In this document: piece by piece, positions 45,275 to 57,589 of the stretch
Position numbering within the stretch: position 1 is the stretch's first letter
Layout: the number at the start of each line of letters is the position of its first letter
Assembly: GCA_012845835.1 (NCBI GenBank)
Contig: JABAKD010000023.1
Coordinates: 8,826,840-8,890,839 of the forward strand
Source: Undaria pinnatifida
Lineage: Eukaryota > Sar > Phaeophyceae > Laminariales > Alariaceae
Length of the DNA: 64,000 nt
Direction of reading: 5' to 3'
Notes under the pieces: generated by a model
Told to the model about the DNA's origin: nothing
Databases searched by the model: none
The model's input: the letters and a program-made list of their open reading frames with translations, nothing else
Made by a program: the position numbers and the translations under genes

Positions 45275-45893
45275 CCACGGTAGAGGTGCACCACATATTT
45301 TCCTATACTACTTTTCATTTTGAGAGATGAAGACCTCTCGGAAGAAAACTGTTTTGGACTAATTTTTCTATAGCTCCCTGGAAGAAAAATGGCGGTTTTC
45401 TTGAACGAACGTTTTGCGGTTGCTCAACTCAAGGAATTATACAATTGAAAACAAATTATCCATATACTTTCTTGTGTGCAAAAATGTCTATCGATCCATG
45501 ACGTCGGGGTGTCGAAGGACACCGAATTTTCAGGAGAGACGACCCGAGAGCTGGTTTTGAACCCGGCGATTTCGTTAAAGAAAAGTTAGGAGGGCTACCT
45601 TAGAACGAAGCATCTTTGGAGAAAAACGAAACTGCTGACGGGTGACAAATCCCGTAGCCTACAGGCTGTTTCACGAAGAGAATTAATGCAAGAAAATAGC
45701 GTATTTCCGACGATTTGGCGTTAACCCCTTTAGAGCCCCCAAATCCCTCCCTATACTAACTTCGAGTAAGTTCTTCCCTGAAAAGTGTTTCCAGGTTGTG
45801 AAGGGGTTAAGGAGTCCCGTCATTCAGAACCCATTTCAGACGAAAACTGCTATATATAATATACCCAAAGTGCTACCTCGATCGTAACATCCG
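45275..45893 (+). mobile_element. MITE family 1, composite or expanded copy
   Basis: The left part has CGGTAGAGGTGCACCAC and GAAGACCTCTCGG. The right part has TTTCCGACGATTTGGCGTTA, GGAGTCCCGTCATTCAGAAC and TGCTACCTCGATCGTA. Extra sequence between and within the halves makes it longer than the ~260-bp norm. Confidence 0.5.
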
Positions 45894-46189
45894 TCATTGA
45901 CTTCGCTATTTAAGAAAGTGCAATATCTTTTGGGCACCCTGATTCTCCGAATGACGGGTGTCCTTCAATCCGATACACCGAAACGTCTCTCCGCTACTTG
46001 AAGCATTGAAATTTGTTGTGTACACCACGACCAAGGCCATGAGAAATTGTTCATCGAGTCGGTTGTGCAATGAGTATTTTGGGCGGGCGGATAGTTGCAG
46101 GCCTTTCTTTGGAGGCCGTACGATATCTTAACAGTTGCACCCTTTTGAGCGAATCAATGTTTTTTTTGTCTGTTTTGGCGCAGCGTAGC

Positions 46190-46492
46190 TTACGACGCAT
46201 CCTACGGCAGACAAATGTAGCACGTTCCGTGGGAAACGGTTCTTGGATTTGACAGGTCTCCTTCGCCGAAAATCGTCGGAAATCGGCTACTTGTTGTTTT
46301 GGCATGAACAGCAGAATAATTGGTTATCGTTGTGTGCCTACCTCGTACGTAGGCGATAGGATTTTTCCTCCGGTGGTAGCAGTTTTGGATTGCTCCCAAA
46401 ATCAGATTTCGGGAGAGGTCTTAAGCTCCAAACTTTATGAACCTCGGAAAAAGAGTGGTGTGCACCTCTAGCATCGTAGCACGCGTCTGACT
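46190..46492 (-). mobile_element. MITE family 1 copy
   Basis: Minus-oriented: TCGCCGAAAATCGTCGGAAA, then ATCAGATTTCGGGAGAGGTC, TTAAGCTCC and GTGCACCTCTAGCATCGTAG. Confidence 0.7.
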
Positions 46493-47289
46493 TTTAAGGC
46501 GCACGACTTCTGTTCTGATGCTGACTCATCCCACGCTAGAGGCAGCTAGATAGGCTCTAGGTGCAGCAGAAGTTTCTGAGCTCCTGTTACAATTGACATG
46601 ATGTCCATTAGGAGCCCTACACCTCACAGACAGGAAACATTGCCTCGAAGATGGCATTCGGCCGCGCAATCTGAAGGACATGCATCATCTGCTCTATCTA
46701 CCTAATGAGTCATCCCACGGTAGGGGTTGCAGTTGTATGATTGCGCCAAAAAGTCCCTGGGCGATTGATTTCTTCATGTGAGGAACTGCCGATCAATGAA
46801 GTAATTTCACGAACACATTTTATTTTTGGATTAAGGCATAGAAGCTTGGTCGGGTTGTGCGACCGACCGCTTTCAAATTCCTTTTTCGGGCGAGATGTTG
46901 AGTTCCTCATGGGAGGAGCTCAGGGACTTTCTCATGCTGCGGTGCATCCCTACCGTGGGATGGCTCTATTCCTAACATTTACATATTTTTATTATATATT
47001 TATTCTTTTACATGTATTAAGTACCTGGTGCTGAAGACGGTGTAGTTCCACACTCAACTGAGGAGATCAACCCCGGTCTCAGATGATTTGGTATTCAAAA
47101 CCGCGCAAATAAATGCTGTTACCTTGGGTTGACTCTGCTCCTCGCTTTGAGGGAAGTCTTGTACTCCATCACCCAAACAAACGTTACAAATTAACTACAA
47201 GTAAGCGAAACACGATGACCAAACCCGTATTGCCCAACGCTAGATAACATAAACAAACGTTCACATCTCAAAAACGTTAGTAATAATAG

Positions 47290-47645
47290 TGGCTTTTCGA
47301 CGCGTACAACGAGAGAGATGTCGGAGCACATTTAAACTGGGTGAGGTTCCTTTTTATGGAGCTTAAGAAGAAAGAAATCCCACTTGCTTGGAGTTGATAA
47401 AACTGCCACCGAATGAAAAATATCATGCACATGACCTAGGTACACACAACAAGAATCATAAAAGAAAACAATTACCTATTTCTGGGATTAAAGATATCGC
47501 TGTCATTCAGAAACCATTTTGGAGAAAACGCGCTGTCTCTATTGCGGCACGCGTCTTCGCACCGACGATTCTGAATTAATAAAGGAGATCCGTAACTCAC
47601 AAACCGTTACAGACGAAAAGTGCTACCTCGTCTATCGTAACACGT
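47290..47645 (+). mobile_element. MITE family 1, variant copy related to 1713-1798
   Basis: Begins TTTTCGACGCGTACAACGAG and runs through GGAGCTTAAGAAG and CACATGACCTAGGTACACAC. It ends with GACGAAAAGTGCTACCTCGT and ATCGTAACACG. Confidence 0.65.
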
Positions 47646-48084
47646 CTCAATTGATGACGTACGATATACTTCGAAGTATATAGTCTACAGAGAGAGCTCC
47701 TGAACTGAGTGAACCGCACAAAAAACAGCTGCTACCCCACGATAGCTCGCGTAGCTTGCGTCAGCGCGGTGTGCGCGGTCACAAAATAGCAGCAAAATAG
47801 GGGCAAGGTTTATTCGTTGATTCTGGGAGGCATACCACCTACTAGCTCAAACAAAGCACCTTTTCGGATTTCTATTCCCACATTGATTGGTGACCGGTTC
47901 CGCTAAATCGAGGAAACTACTAAAATACCTTTAACTTTGGGAAACCCATCAATTCTGCGTTTTTTCTAAACTACTACTCGAAGTGTGTACTTTGTGTTAG
48001 TGTTTGTACAGCCACCCCACGGAATTGTTCATCGCGCAAAAATATCAGCAATGCTTCCCCAAAACCATGTGTTTCGTCGTGAGG

Positions 48085-48335
48085 TATGGACTCGCGATAC
48101 GACAGCGGTAGCACTTTTGCCCTGAAAAGGTTGGTAAATTTTGCGGCTTTCTTAAGCCAAAATCGTCGGATAAACCCGCCATTGTTTTGCATGATTCTCG
48201 TTGTGTACCTGGGCCCCATTTATTTGGGTTTTTCATCCGGTGGTAGCAGTTTTTTGTTGGCTCCCAATCAGCTCTTTTTGGGAGAGGCCCCAAAGAGAAG
48301 AACCTCCGAATAAAACTGGTGCACCTCTTCTATGT
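48085..48335 (-). mobile_element. MITE family 1 copy
   Basis: Minus-oriented: CAGCGGTAGCACTTTTG, CCAAAATCGTCGGATAAAC, GCATGATTCTCGTTGTGTAC, GGGAGAGGCCCC and GGTGCACCTCTTCTATG. Confidence 0.7.
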
Positions 48336-48344
48336 CATATACAT

Positions 48345-48910
48345 CGAGGTACCGTGAGGTGCGAGGAAAAGGTCGTAGGGGCATCAGCTTCGGTTGGGAG
48401 TAGCACCGATTTCTTCTGTCTGACAGATTTTCTAGTTTTATTGGCGTGGAGGCATAAGAAGCTCAATGAGGCAGGAAAGGAGTGAGAGCCTGGGGGGGAG
48501 GCTAACGCAGAGTGTGCTTCCTCCAACACCGCTGCTGTGCTCTCTTCCGGACTTTTTTCTATGGAACGTATACAAAGTAAGTTATCCTATATTGTCTAAA
48601 TACATTCCTATTGCCACGGCCATGGGCGCTTGCTTACAGATATTATGTTGTCTAAAGAAGCGTTCTCGTTTTTCTGCTTCCTTATCGGCGCTTGAGGCGC
48701 TTACGTCTATCAAACTTGTCCAGAGGAAGAACGTTCTATCACCGAGAGCACTCTTTTTGTGATATAAGCTAGCTAGATTCTACGCGTTGTCTTCTCCGCT
48801 CACAATAAACCGTTTAAGATTCGCTTCTTCTTGTGACCGACAGACCAAACCTCTGCGGGCTGTTTTACCGAATATTTTGCTAGCTGTACTGACACACTCT
48901 TACATTAGAG
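48345..48910 (+). repeat. Dispersed repeat R48, uninterrupted copy
   Basis: Shares with 49209-49545 and 50137-50320, in the same order, GAGGCAGGAAAGGAGNGAGAG, GCGCTTGAGGCGCT and TCACCGAGAGCACTCTTTT. The AGCTAGATTCTACG and CTGTACTGACAC blocks follow. No coding sequence recognised. Confidence 0.65.
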
Positions 48911-49208
48911 CCCACCATGAATAGTCCTATATATGCAGACCTCTAGAAGGTCAAAGGGCGACCAAAAAAATCATCCCAAAACACCGGGAAAAGGGGTCAA
49001 AGATGCGGCTATTCGAAATAAAGATAACAGGCTATTGATTTCCCCACACCTCGAAATGGGGCTAAGATGCTTCATTGCATAGGATACACTACCACCTTAT
49101 GATGGAGCTCACAACATGTTGCAGTGGGAGCTCGAAGAAGGCTATGTACCTATACATAGCAATCGTCCTAAGAAGACAGCCCTGCCGACGACGGCAAGTA
49201 TAATATGT

Positions 49209-50325
49209 GGAGGTACCGTGGGATTTGAGGGAAAGGACGCAGGAGCATCAGCTTCTTCTGGTACATTTCTAAATAGTAGCTTGGAGCCATGAGAACAAGG
49301 AGGAGGCAGGAAAGGAGCGAGAGCCTAGGGGTGAGACTCGTGCCGAGTTCGCGTCCCCCACCGCTGCTGTCGTGGTTTCTTCTAGACTTTTTTTTGTGAA
49401 ACGTACGAAGAACGTTCTCCTAGATGTTGCGCTCTCCTGTTTGCGCTTGAGGCGCTCACAGCTACTTTGTCCGGAGTTGAGCGTTCTCAATGCTCGATCT
49501 TCTTTCTGGCGCTTGCGGCGCGTACATATATATATAGATACATGCATCTCTAAAAAACCATCAGATTTATCGCCTTAAAGGATTTATAGCTTCCACGCAC
49601 AAATTGCCCGCCCGTCTCCCCCCCCCCCCCCCCCCTCCGCCCCCGCCCCCCCCCCCCTCCGCCCCCGCCCCCCCCCCCTCCAACCCCGCCCCGCTTGATC
49701 AAAACCAGGCCACCACGTCCTTTAAAACTCCGCTCTCCCCTCACCGGTTATTCGACTTACAGAATTCACTCGATAAAGGATACATTTCCCTCCACAGCTG
49801 TCAGATTTTGTCCCCCTCAGAAACGGGTTTTATAGTTTCCGCGCACAGACTGACTAACATCACCCTGTTGACCCTGATAGCTACACTGTGTTTGTAACGG
49901 GAGTCGCCGACCTATATCCTTAAGGAGGACACACAACCCGTACTACGCGCGATCGGAATATCACACACAGCTTGCAAAGATGAGTTTGGACAAAATCTTC
50001 GATCTCACAGCTGGAGTGTAATTCGAATATCACACACAGCTTGCAAAGATGAGTTTGGACAAAATCTTCGATCTCACAGCTGGGGTGTAATTCCATTTTG
50101 TATAATATACATATATATATATATATTGTCCAGGGCCCTGGGGAAGAGCGCTCCATCACCGAGAGCACTCTTTTGTGATAATAGCCTAGCTAGATTCTAC
50201 GGGGGTTGGTTTGTCTACTCAGAATATTCCGTTCAAAGTTATCTTCCTGAGACCAATTGACCAAAACTCTGTGGGCTACATTACTGTAAATCTATTGCCA
50301 ACTGTACTGACACTCTATCACATTG
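49209..50325 (+). repeat. Dispersed repeat R48, copy split by a TIR element
   Basis: The left part (49209-49545) and right part (50137-50325) match the 48.35-48.91 kb copy. The ~590 bp between them are a minus-oriented G-tract TIR element with flanking AT repeats. Confidence 0.6.
49545..50095 (-). mobile_element. G-tract TIR element, inverted copy with C-runs
   Basis: C-runs at 49619-49680 are the complement of the G-tracts of the other long copies. GTCCCCCTCAGAAACGGGTT, GGAGTCGCCGACCTATATCC and CTTCGATCTCACAGCTGGAG follow. The terminal ~64 bp are duplicated in tandem (49955-50090). Confidence 0.75.
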
Positions 50326-50639
50326 ATCGTAAAGCGCGTCTTCTATGGACATACTTCGAAGTACATAATAATATATATTTAAACATGTATATATTTATGC
50401 TATCTATGTGTACGGCAGAGGTTCATTCGTTTATTTTTCCCGAGGATCGTAACCAGTTGAAGAGCTCTCCACACCCCTCAGAGGCAAAAATGCATTTTTC
50501 GAGAAAAGTTGCAAGGAAAGGCAGCCCGACGAACAAACTCATCATGGTCTACAATTGGTGGAAAAAATGAACGTTGGTTGGATCAAGGCTACCCGTAAGG
50601 GGGAGTACTCCCACTTTCCCCCCCCGGGGTCTGAGCGAT

Positions 50640-51592
50640 CATACCATATCATATCATATACCATATCATACATATCATACCATATCATACCATTTCATAC
50701 CACATCATATCATATCATACCATATCATACCATATCATATCATAATATACCATATCATGCCACATCATACCACATCCTACCATATCATATCATATACCAT
50801 ATCATATCACAGCATACCATATCCTAACATATCATATCATATACCATATCATAATATATCATACCATATCATACCATTCTATACCACATCATATCATATC
50901 ATACCATATCATACCATTTCATACCACATCGTATCATACCATACCATATCATATCATACCATACCATATCATGCCACATCATACCCTTTCATACCACATC
51001 ATACCATATCACACAATATCATATCATATCATATCATAACATACCATATGATACCATTTCATACCATATCATACCATATCATATCATATACCATATCATA
51101 CCACATGATACCATATTCTACCATATCATATCATATTCCATATCATCATACCATATCACACCATATCATACCATACCATACCATATCATATCATAACATA
51201 CAATATCATACCATTTCATACTACGTCATATCATATCATACCATATCATACCATATCATATCATATCATACCATATCATATCATATCGTACCATATCATA
51301 TCATTTCATATCATACCATATCATACCATATCATATCATAACATACGATATCATACCCCATGTCATACCATATCCTACCATATCATATCATATACCATGT
51401 CATACCATATCATTCTACATCATACCATTCCATACCAAATCATATCATACCATACCATATCATACCATATCATATTATAAAAATTAAAATACACTCCATC
51501 ATATATATCATAACATAACATATCATACCGTATCATACCATATCCTACCATATCATATCATACCATATCATACCATATCATCCCATATCATA
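50640..51592 (+). repeat. Pentanucleotide satellite (CATAT/CATAC)n, ~950 bp
   Basis: Nearly every five bases are CATAT or CATAC on the plus strand (read also as ACCAT/ATCAT), with scattered single changes. The interval 51474-51504 instead reads ATTATAAAAATTAAAATACA and CTCCA, the end of the G-tract TIR family. The His/Tyr/Ser/Ile ORFs are artefacts. Confidence 0.95.
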
Positions 51593-51867
51593 CTCGCGCG
51601 AGTGACTCTGTACCTCACTGACAAAAAACACGTTCAGCGATCTTTTTTGTTGCAGCGTCTCAAACCATGGGTCTCTTTTTCGTATTAATATCGGGAACGT
51701 TGAACAGCTCGAAGAGAAAGAAAGCCTGGCGACCGCGAGGGACAGGGGGCTCACTCGCGCGAAAGGCACCGAGCCACTGAAAAACCAAGGGGCCAAACAC
51801 GAATGATCCCCCTACCGCACCATTGATGGGTCGTCGCTGAAAAACAAGAATCATAATGACGCCAATT

Positions 51868-52132
51868 AATTACGATAGAGGTGCACAACGTTTTTCTTCT
51901 GGGGTTCCCCATTTTACGAGCTTATGACCTCTCCCAAAATCTGAATTGCGGAGAAAAACCAAAACTGCTGAAACGAAGAACGATGAAAATTCCATGGCTA
52001 AGGTATAGAACGAGAATCGCGCTGAAGAAGAAAAGGTTTCCGGCAACGATGGGATGTAAAGGAAGGAGCCCTGTCACTCACAAACCATTTCAGACGAAAA
52101 GTGATACCTCTAGTAGCACGCGTCTAATAATG
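51868..52132 (+). mobile_element. MITE family 1 copy
   Basis: ATTACGATAGAGGTGCACAA, ATGACCTCTCCCAAAATCTG, GGAGAAAAACC, CAGACGAAAAGTGATACCTC and TAGTAGCACGCGTC, in family order. Confidence 0.8.
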
Positions 52133-52139
52133 TGCATTC

Positions 52140-53360
52140 TAACGTTTGCATCATGAATAGGTCTAGGAACAGCGTCATTCTGAAAATGTTGTCGCCCAAA
52201 GCGCTACCTCTAGATCGTAACACACTCGTCTACGGAGCTCCTCCCGTGAACAACTTCAGAGCTCCTACTTGGTGAGCTGGTCCTCCACCTCCGCCGTAGG
52301 TCTAAGGTAGGGCGGGGGCGGGGGGCAATCTTAGAATCTCGTTTTGCAGTCGCCCTCGACGATTGCCGTGCTGTAGACGTGCTGCAGCACCTCTTTTTCT
52401 TTGCTGAGCCCCCTCGCCGGAGGCGCTTCTAACTTTGACCCCCAAAGACAAAGACCACGTACACGGTATTGTTGCGTTGTGCCCCCTGTTTTCACTGGTG
52501 GATTGGAGCCACCCACGCGAGTGACTCTGTGCCTCGTCCAGCCAAAATAATTGTGAAGGTTTGCCTGGCTTGTCCGCAGCGCGTGGGTAATAATTACATT
52601 TTGGACGCATATCGCAAAATAATATATCGCTGCTGCTACAACAGCACGAAAAAGCCAGGACCGCAACTAGGAACAGGGGTAGGAGGTTTTATCCGCGCGC
52701 GGGTGACCCCGATCCGCACACACAAAAAAAATACACACATGAACTTGGAAACCCCCTACCTTGTACATACATGTAGGTTTTTTGGTCCGGAGCTGACTTC
52801 TAGGCAAAATGAGAGCGCATCCGAAAGACCATCCCCATGGCCTGAGTCGTTCTACGGTAGGTGGTAGCCCCCCCCCCCCCCCAGTTTTTCTTAAACGAAA
52901 TCGACAAAAAATAATCATGCGACAAAGAGTGCAAACCGACAACGGCATTTCAACAACGGCTTTGCGTTTCAAGAAGTCCCTCCCTTCCTTCAGACAATAG
53001 TATTTGCAAGCAAAAAGTGCCGCACCTTGATTGACAGCAGCCTGCATGACGAGTGTTAGAGCAATTCGCGCCATATTATTTGGGTTTCTCGTTCATATTT
53101 GAGAGCGGTCGTAAGTCCCTGGTCTTTTTCGGTTGGGCGGTACTCATCGGCATACATACGCACGCCACACGAGGTGTTGTTGTGTTCCGTCAATAATTGG
53201 CAGCAAAAATGAGAGATGAGAGCCACTCAACCGACAAAACTTGGAGTATAAATAAACCCGAGGGTTCAATGAAAAATGGGGGTGCCCTGACACTTACTTG
53301 CTAATATACTAGACGTAACAATTTTCGTTGAAAACCCTCATATAATTATATATATTTATA
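52140..53360. other. Intergenic, nothing coding recognised
   Basis: Short ORFs only, none recognised. It includes a 16-base C-run at 52868-52883 and two copies of the GAGTGAC motif described in the findings. Confidence 0.4.
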
Positions 53361-53364
53361 TGTG

Positions 53365-53640
53365 CTATGATAGAGGTGCACCGTGCCCATTTTTCGTGGG
53401 GCTCTTCGCTTGTAGAGGAGGTCTAAACCTCACTCACAAACTGATTTTGAGTAAACTGAAAGTCCGACCCGGCGAACAGACCCGTGGCTGGCCTAGCTCA
53501 GTAGGTAGAGGTATAGAAGAAAAAAACAGACTGTAAGAGTGCAAAAGCGACATTCCGACAACAACTATTGTGGGTGAAGACGCCCTGTCATACAGAAAGG
53601 AAAAACCGAAAACGTTGTACGCGTCTAAAATAGTTTCAAA
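53365..53640 (+). mobile_element. MITE family 1 copy, diverged
   Basis: TGCTATGATAGAGGTGCACC, TAAACCTCACTCACAAACTGA, then a diverged middle and GACGCCCTGTCATACAGAAA. The inverted right end is poorly preserved. Confidence 0.5.
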
Positions 53641-54111
53641 GATGATGTTGGGTTCCTGAGCTCAAAACCATCCACAAAACGATCCTTGGTTTTGTTTTTT
53701 GCTCCAAAATATGTTTGCATACCCACAGAGGCCATGCGTTTGTTTAAATCGGGGGTGTCCTTTCGGTTTTTCCCAGAGTGTCAGTTTTGTTGCATGAATG
53801 AGGTCACTGAGGCCCTCAAGTCAAGACCCTGACCTAGGGTACCGTACGCGGGGATTTGATACCCTCATGTTCATGACCGATCCGGTGTTCACCACCACTC
53901 CCTCGAGTGACTCCATACCTTACTGACAATTTTTTATTCTATTTTTTAGGGCGATTGTTTTCGCGCAGAGGTGTATATAGACTATACCATATCATCGCTG
54001 ATTCAAATCGTCGACGCAAAACATCTCGGAGCTGTTCGAGGGAAACCGCAGAATAATTCTGGGGTTACTCGCGCGAGCGACCCCGAGCCTCTCCAGGAAA
54101 CGGATGTACGA

Positions 54112-54395
54112 AAGACGCGTGCTACGTGCGGGAGAGGTGCAACATTTTCCTTTTTCGAGGTTCTCTTCAGTTTGGGAGCTTAAGACGTCTTCCCCAAACA
54201 CTGTTGTGGAGAAAAATAAACAGCTGACCTTGATGAAAAATTCTATGGCCTAGGTACACAACAAAAATCATGCACAAACAATGGCCTATTATATATTTAT
54301 CTTCCGACGATTCTGGGTTAAGGAGCCCCGTCATTCAGAAACCGCTTCAGACGAAAAAAAGTGCTCGCACCTCTATCATCGTAGCATGTGTCCAA
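54112..54395 (+). mobile_element. MITE family 1 copy
   Basis: GACGCGTGCTACGTGCGGGA, GAGGTGCAAC, TGGCCTAGGTACACAACAAA, GGAGCCCCGTCATTCAGAAA, and the right end CACCTCTATCATCGTAGCAT. Confidence 0.8.
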
Positions 54396-54762
54396 AGTAT
54401 GATAGCTCAAACGCGGTACAGTGGCAGGGTGCAGAAATATCTTTCTGGGCTCTCTTGATATGAGGAGGAATAGGTCAATAGCTTACACCCGAAAAATGAC
54501 CTCGAAGGCCCATTCGTTCGCACCAACGGGAAACTTGGCAGCGCTGCACCAGTAGATCATGCAATAGAGCGCTGAGCAGGGGTTGGGGTATCTAGAGAGC
54601 AAAAACAGAGGGAATTAATCTCTCACAGCACGGGCGTCGAAGCTACCTGTGCTGACGGTTTGGTATCCTCGTAAACCGCCTTTCCATATAGTACAAAACT
54701 CGAACGTCCTATTGAGTCGTTCTCTTGCACTACGATTATCCTGACACGCACAACCCGACCAG

Positions 54763-55027
54763 ACGCTTGCTACGATAGAGGTAGCATTTTTTGGCTGCTA
54801 TTTTGGAGGGGGGGTTGTTTGGATCCTTGTTAACCCAAAACCGTTGGAAATAGGCCGTATTTATTTCATGATTCTTGTTGTGTCCTAAAGGCCATGGTAA
54901 TTTTTTCCGGTCTAACATCTCGTTACTTTTCTCCGAATCAGTGTTTTGGAGAGGTCCTGACCTCTCGAATTCAGGAACCGCAGCCGAAAAAAAGTAGTGC
55001 ACACCTCTATCGTAAAGCGTGTTCTCA
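54763..55027 (-). mobile_element. MITE family 1 copy
   Basis: ACGCTTGCTACGATAGAGGT at the left. Inside are CCCAAAACCGTTGGAAATAGG, CATGATTCTTGTTGTGTCC and AGTGTTTTGGAGAGGTCCTG. It ends ACACCTCTATCGTAAAGCG. Confidence 0.8.
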
Positions 55028-55029
55028 GT

Positions 55030-56440
55030 TGAGGAGGTCAATCGCCCAGGAACATTTCATTTGGCCAAAAAAGATAACTCCCCCTACCGAACTATAGGCC
55101 CCTCTGAGGGAAAATGATGCGCCACCGCCACCGTTGCATGCGCCACACCCTACCCTCCCGTCGCCTCGGGTCGTAGCAGCGGCCTTGGTGTACCGAATCC
55201 AGGTTCCGTTGCTCGCTTAGGCTGCCTGTTCTTACTGGCGAGGACCCCCTCACTGGATACAATGTATCCTCGGTATTCAAGTAGCCGCCGGGCCGCGGAT
55301 GGATGTGGCGGCGGAACTCTAACCACGTCACCGTACTTGGCGTTTTTCCTCGCAAACATGTTCGACAAGAATCAAACATACTACGCACACCAACCCCACC
55401 CACCCCCGCAACCTTACTCCCTCTCTCAATATCACCGCCAGTGCCATCTTCCGTACACAGCAACTTTAGGCACCGCTCGGTCGTACCACCCCCCCCCCCC
55501 CCCCCCCCCCCCTGACCAGCCGCAATTATTGCCTAAATTGTTTACGTCTATTATATTGCTCTGTTGTACCTCTTCTCCCCCCCCCGCCACGTCTCCTGTC
55601 CAACCGCAATGGCTTCAATGGTTTACCTCCAGAGCCCTCAATCCTAAAAAATCAAGCCATATTCGACACCAATCACCGACTGCATCGGCCTTAACGCCAA
55701 CTTCACCCCCCCCCGCGATTGCTCCACGGTGATGCGGTGGTGGTGCGGTGATGCTTGTGCGTTTCCACGCGATCTCGATAATCGCGTGTTTTAATTCCAA
55801 CCTTAGAACACTGCAGCTACTTAAAAGAAACCCTCGGTCACCACCACTGGTCTCTACAATATTACTGGCATCATTACTGCGCCTTCATGACTCCCGCACT
55901 GAAGTACTGCGGACTTGTCGCCCGCGGAGAGGACTTCTCGCCCGCGGAGAGGCCACCCGTGACACATGGTAAGGGAAACGTTCACCATTGCATTGGCTTT
56001 GAGACTCGTTGTCTGGAGACCTCTACGTCCCACCCAAAAAAGTGTGTGTTTTCTCATCAATAAATTGAAAGTGCTACACCGGGTTCTCCCAATGACAACG
56101 CATAATACAATATAGTATAGTATTATTGTTGCCCTTCCGACAATATAGCGTACATGATACCATTCCGATGAAAGTCGAACATCCTTCCATAAGGCAGCAG
56201 CAGCAAGTAGTGTAGTAGTAGGTTAGTAGTAGTATCTATGTCCTTCTGCCAACAATTTCCCTATTTATTTCCTGTCCCCTCACCTTCTTATTGTATTTAC
56301 CAGTTACTTCCCGTCCCCGCATCTGGTTTTTGGCTAAAAATGCACTCATATGGCTAAACATGAACGACATCCCGTCAGGATTGGATAAAAGCGGCCCCGT
56401 CATTCGGATAACAGTATATACAAAAGCGGTATGTGTTTGA
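55030..56440. other. Intergenic, no gene recognised
   Basis: Overlapping ORFs on both strands at 55092-55732 are driven by C-rich composition, including a 21-base C-run near 55489-55510. A minus-strand stretch near 55220-55360 (KYGDVVRVPPPHPSAARRLL) ends next to a GTAAGA donor-like site and could be an exon of an unknown gene, but there is no second line of support. Confidence 0.35.
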
Positions 56441-56447
56441 CATCTTC

Positions 56448-56722
56448 TAGTGCGGTAGAGGGTGCGCGCCCGTGTTTTCAGACGCTCCCAACCTCTTGGC
56501 GAGCCCTATTGTTCTCCATCATGTCCCAAAACTGTTTTTCAAAAAGATGAAAAGACCAAACCGATGAACGGTCCAACGTAACAATCTAGGTATATCAATA
56601 AAAAAACATGTATGTATGTGCGAAAAAAAAAAATCGACGATTTTGGGCTAAGTCAGGAACACCGTCATGTTTTGTTCAGAAACAAAAAATGCTAAAAAGG
56701 TTATACTCCTATCATGGTTCCA
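56448..56722 (+). mobile_element. MITE family 1 copy, diverged
   Basis: CTAGTGCGGTAGAGGGTGCG at the left, ATCGACGATTTTGGGCTAAG and ACCGTCATGTT inside, and a weak right end TATACTCCTATCATGG. Confidence 0.5.
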
Positions 56723-56942
56723 CGCGGGTTCTGTCCAAGCACGCGCCGCGTGTCACTCTGGCCGTGGCTGCAGTCGGCTTTCTCGAGGACAAGAGAGCAC
56801 ATGCATGCCGTTCGAAGAGCAGCCCCCGAGGCCTCCGACTTGAAGGCCATCCCCGTATACGGGTAGTTAGAAGGATAAAAAAACCTCGAACGAGGTTAAA
56901 CGTGCCAGGACGGAGTTCCACCGCCTTGTTATAGGTAGGGTT

Positions 56943-57205
56943 ACGACGCGTACTATATTACAGAGGTGCGCCACTTTTTTTCTGAGGTTCCTCATTTTCG
57001 GAGCTTAAGACCTCTCCCAAAAACTCACTTGGAGGGGGGGGGCGGGTGCTACTGCAGGATGAAAACCCTCATGGCCTGTAGGTACACTCAACTGAGAGTC
57101 ATGCAAACACAAGATGGCCTATTTCCGACGATTTGGGGTTAAAGGAGCCCCGCCAATCAGAAGCCGTTTCAGACAAAAAGTGCTATATACCTCTATCGTA
57201 GCCCA
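56943..57205 (+). mobile_element. MITE family 1 copy, well preserved
   Basis: GACGCGTACTATATTACAGA, GGTGCGCCAC, GGAGCTTAAGACCTCTCCCA, TTTCCGACGATTTGGGGTTA, GTTTCAGACAAAAAGTGCTA and ACCTCTATCGTAG. It reads almost as the family consensus. Confidence 0.85.
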
Positions 57206-57251
57206 GCACGTGTACGAAATTTGAGCAACGCGTCCACGTGTTTGCCTCTGC

Positions 57252-57517
57252 TTTTCGACTCGCGCTACGATAGAGGTAGTATCACTTTTCGTCTGAACTG
57301 ATTTCCGAATGACGCGGATCCTTGACCCAAAATCGTCCAAAACAGGTCATTTTTCTAAATGATTCTCGTTTTATACCTAGTGGCCATGGAATTGTTTGTT
57401 CGGTCAGCGGTTGAATTTTTCTCCAAAACAGTGTTTGGGGGAGAGGTCTCAAACTCCCAACCAAGTATAGAGAACCTGAGCAAAAACGTGATGCACCCCT
57501 ATCGTAGCACGCGAATT
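57252..57517 (-). mobile_element. MITE family 1 copy, well preserved
   Basis: CGCTACGATAGAGGTAGTAT, ACTTTTCGTCTGAAC, GACCCAAAATCGTCC, GTTTGGGGGAGAGGTCTC and CACCCCTATCGTAGCACGCG. It lies tail to tail with the previous copy, 47 bases away. Confidence 0.85.
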
Positions 57518-57589
57518 TCATTCGTTCCACCTAATTCAGCTGTGTGATAGATCGACCAAATAGGCTATTTATTTTACAATCAAGACTCA

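Noticed and set aside
50555..51341. 255-codon His/Tyr/Ser/Ile ORF
   Set aside because: It is a translation of the CATAT/CATAC satellite.
53480..53560. Possible tRNA gene starting GGCCTAGCTCAGTAGG
   Set aside because: No B box (GGTTCRANTCC), no acceptor pairing and no anticodon arm downstream; it lies inside a MITE copy.
55092..55732. 123- and 156-codon overlapping ORFs
   Set aside because: C-rich composition, no recognised domain. A donor-like GTAAGA on the minus strand alone is insufficient for an exon call.
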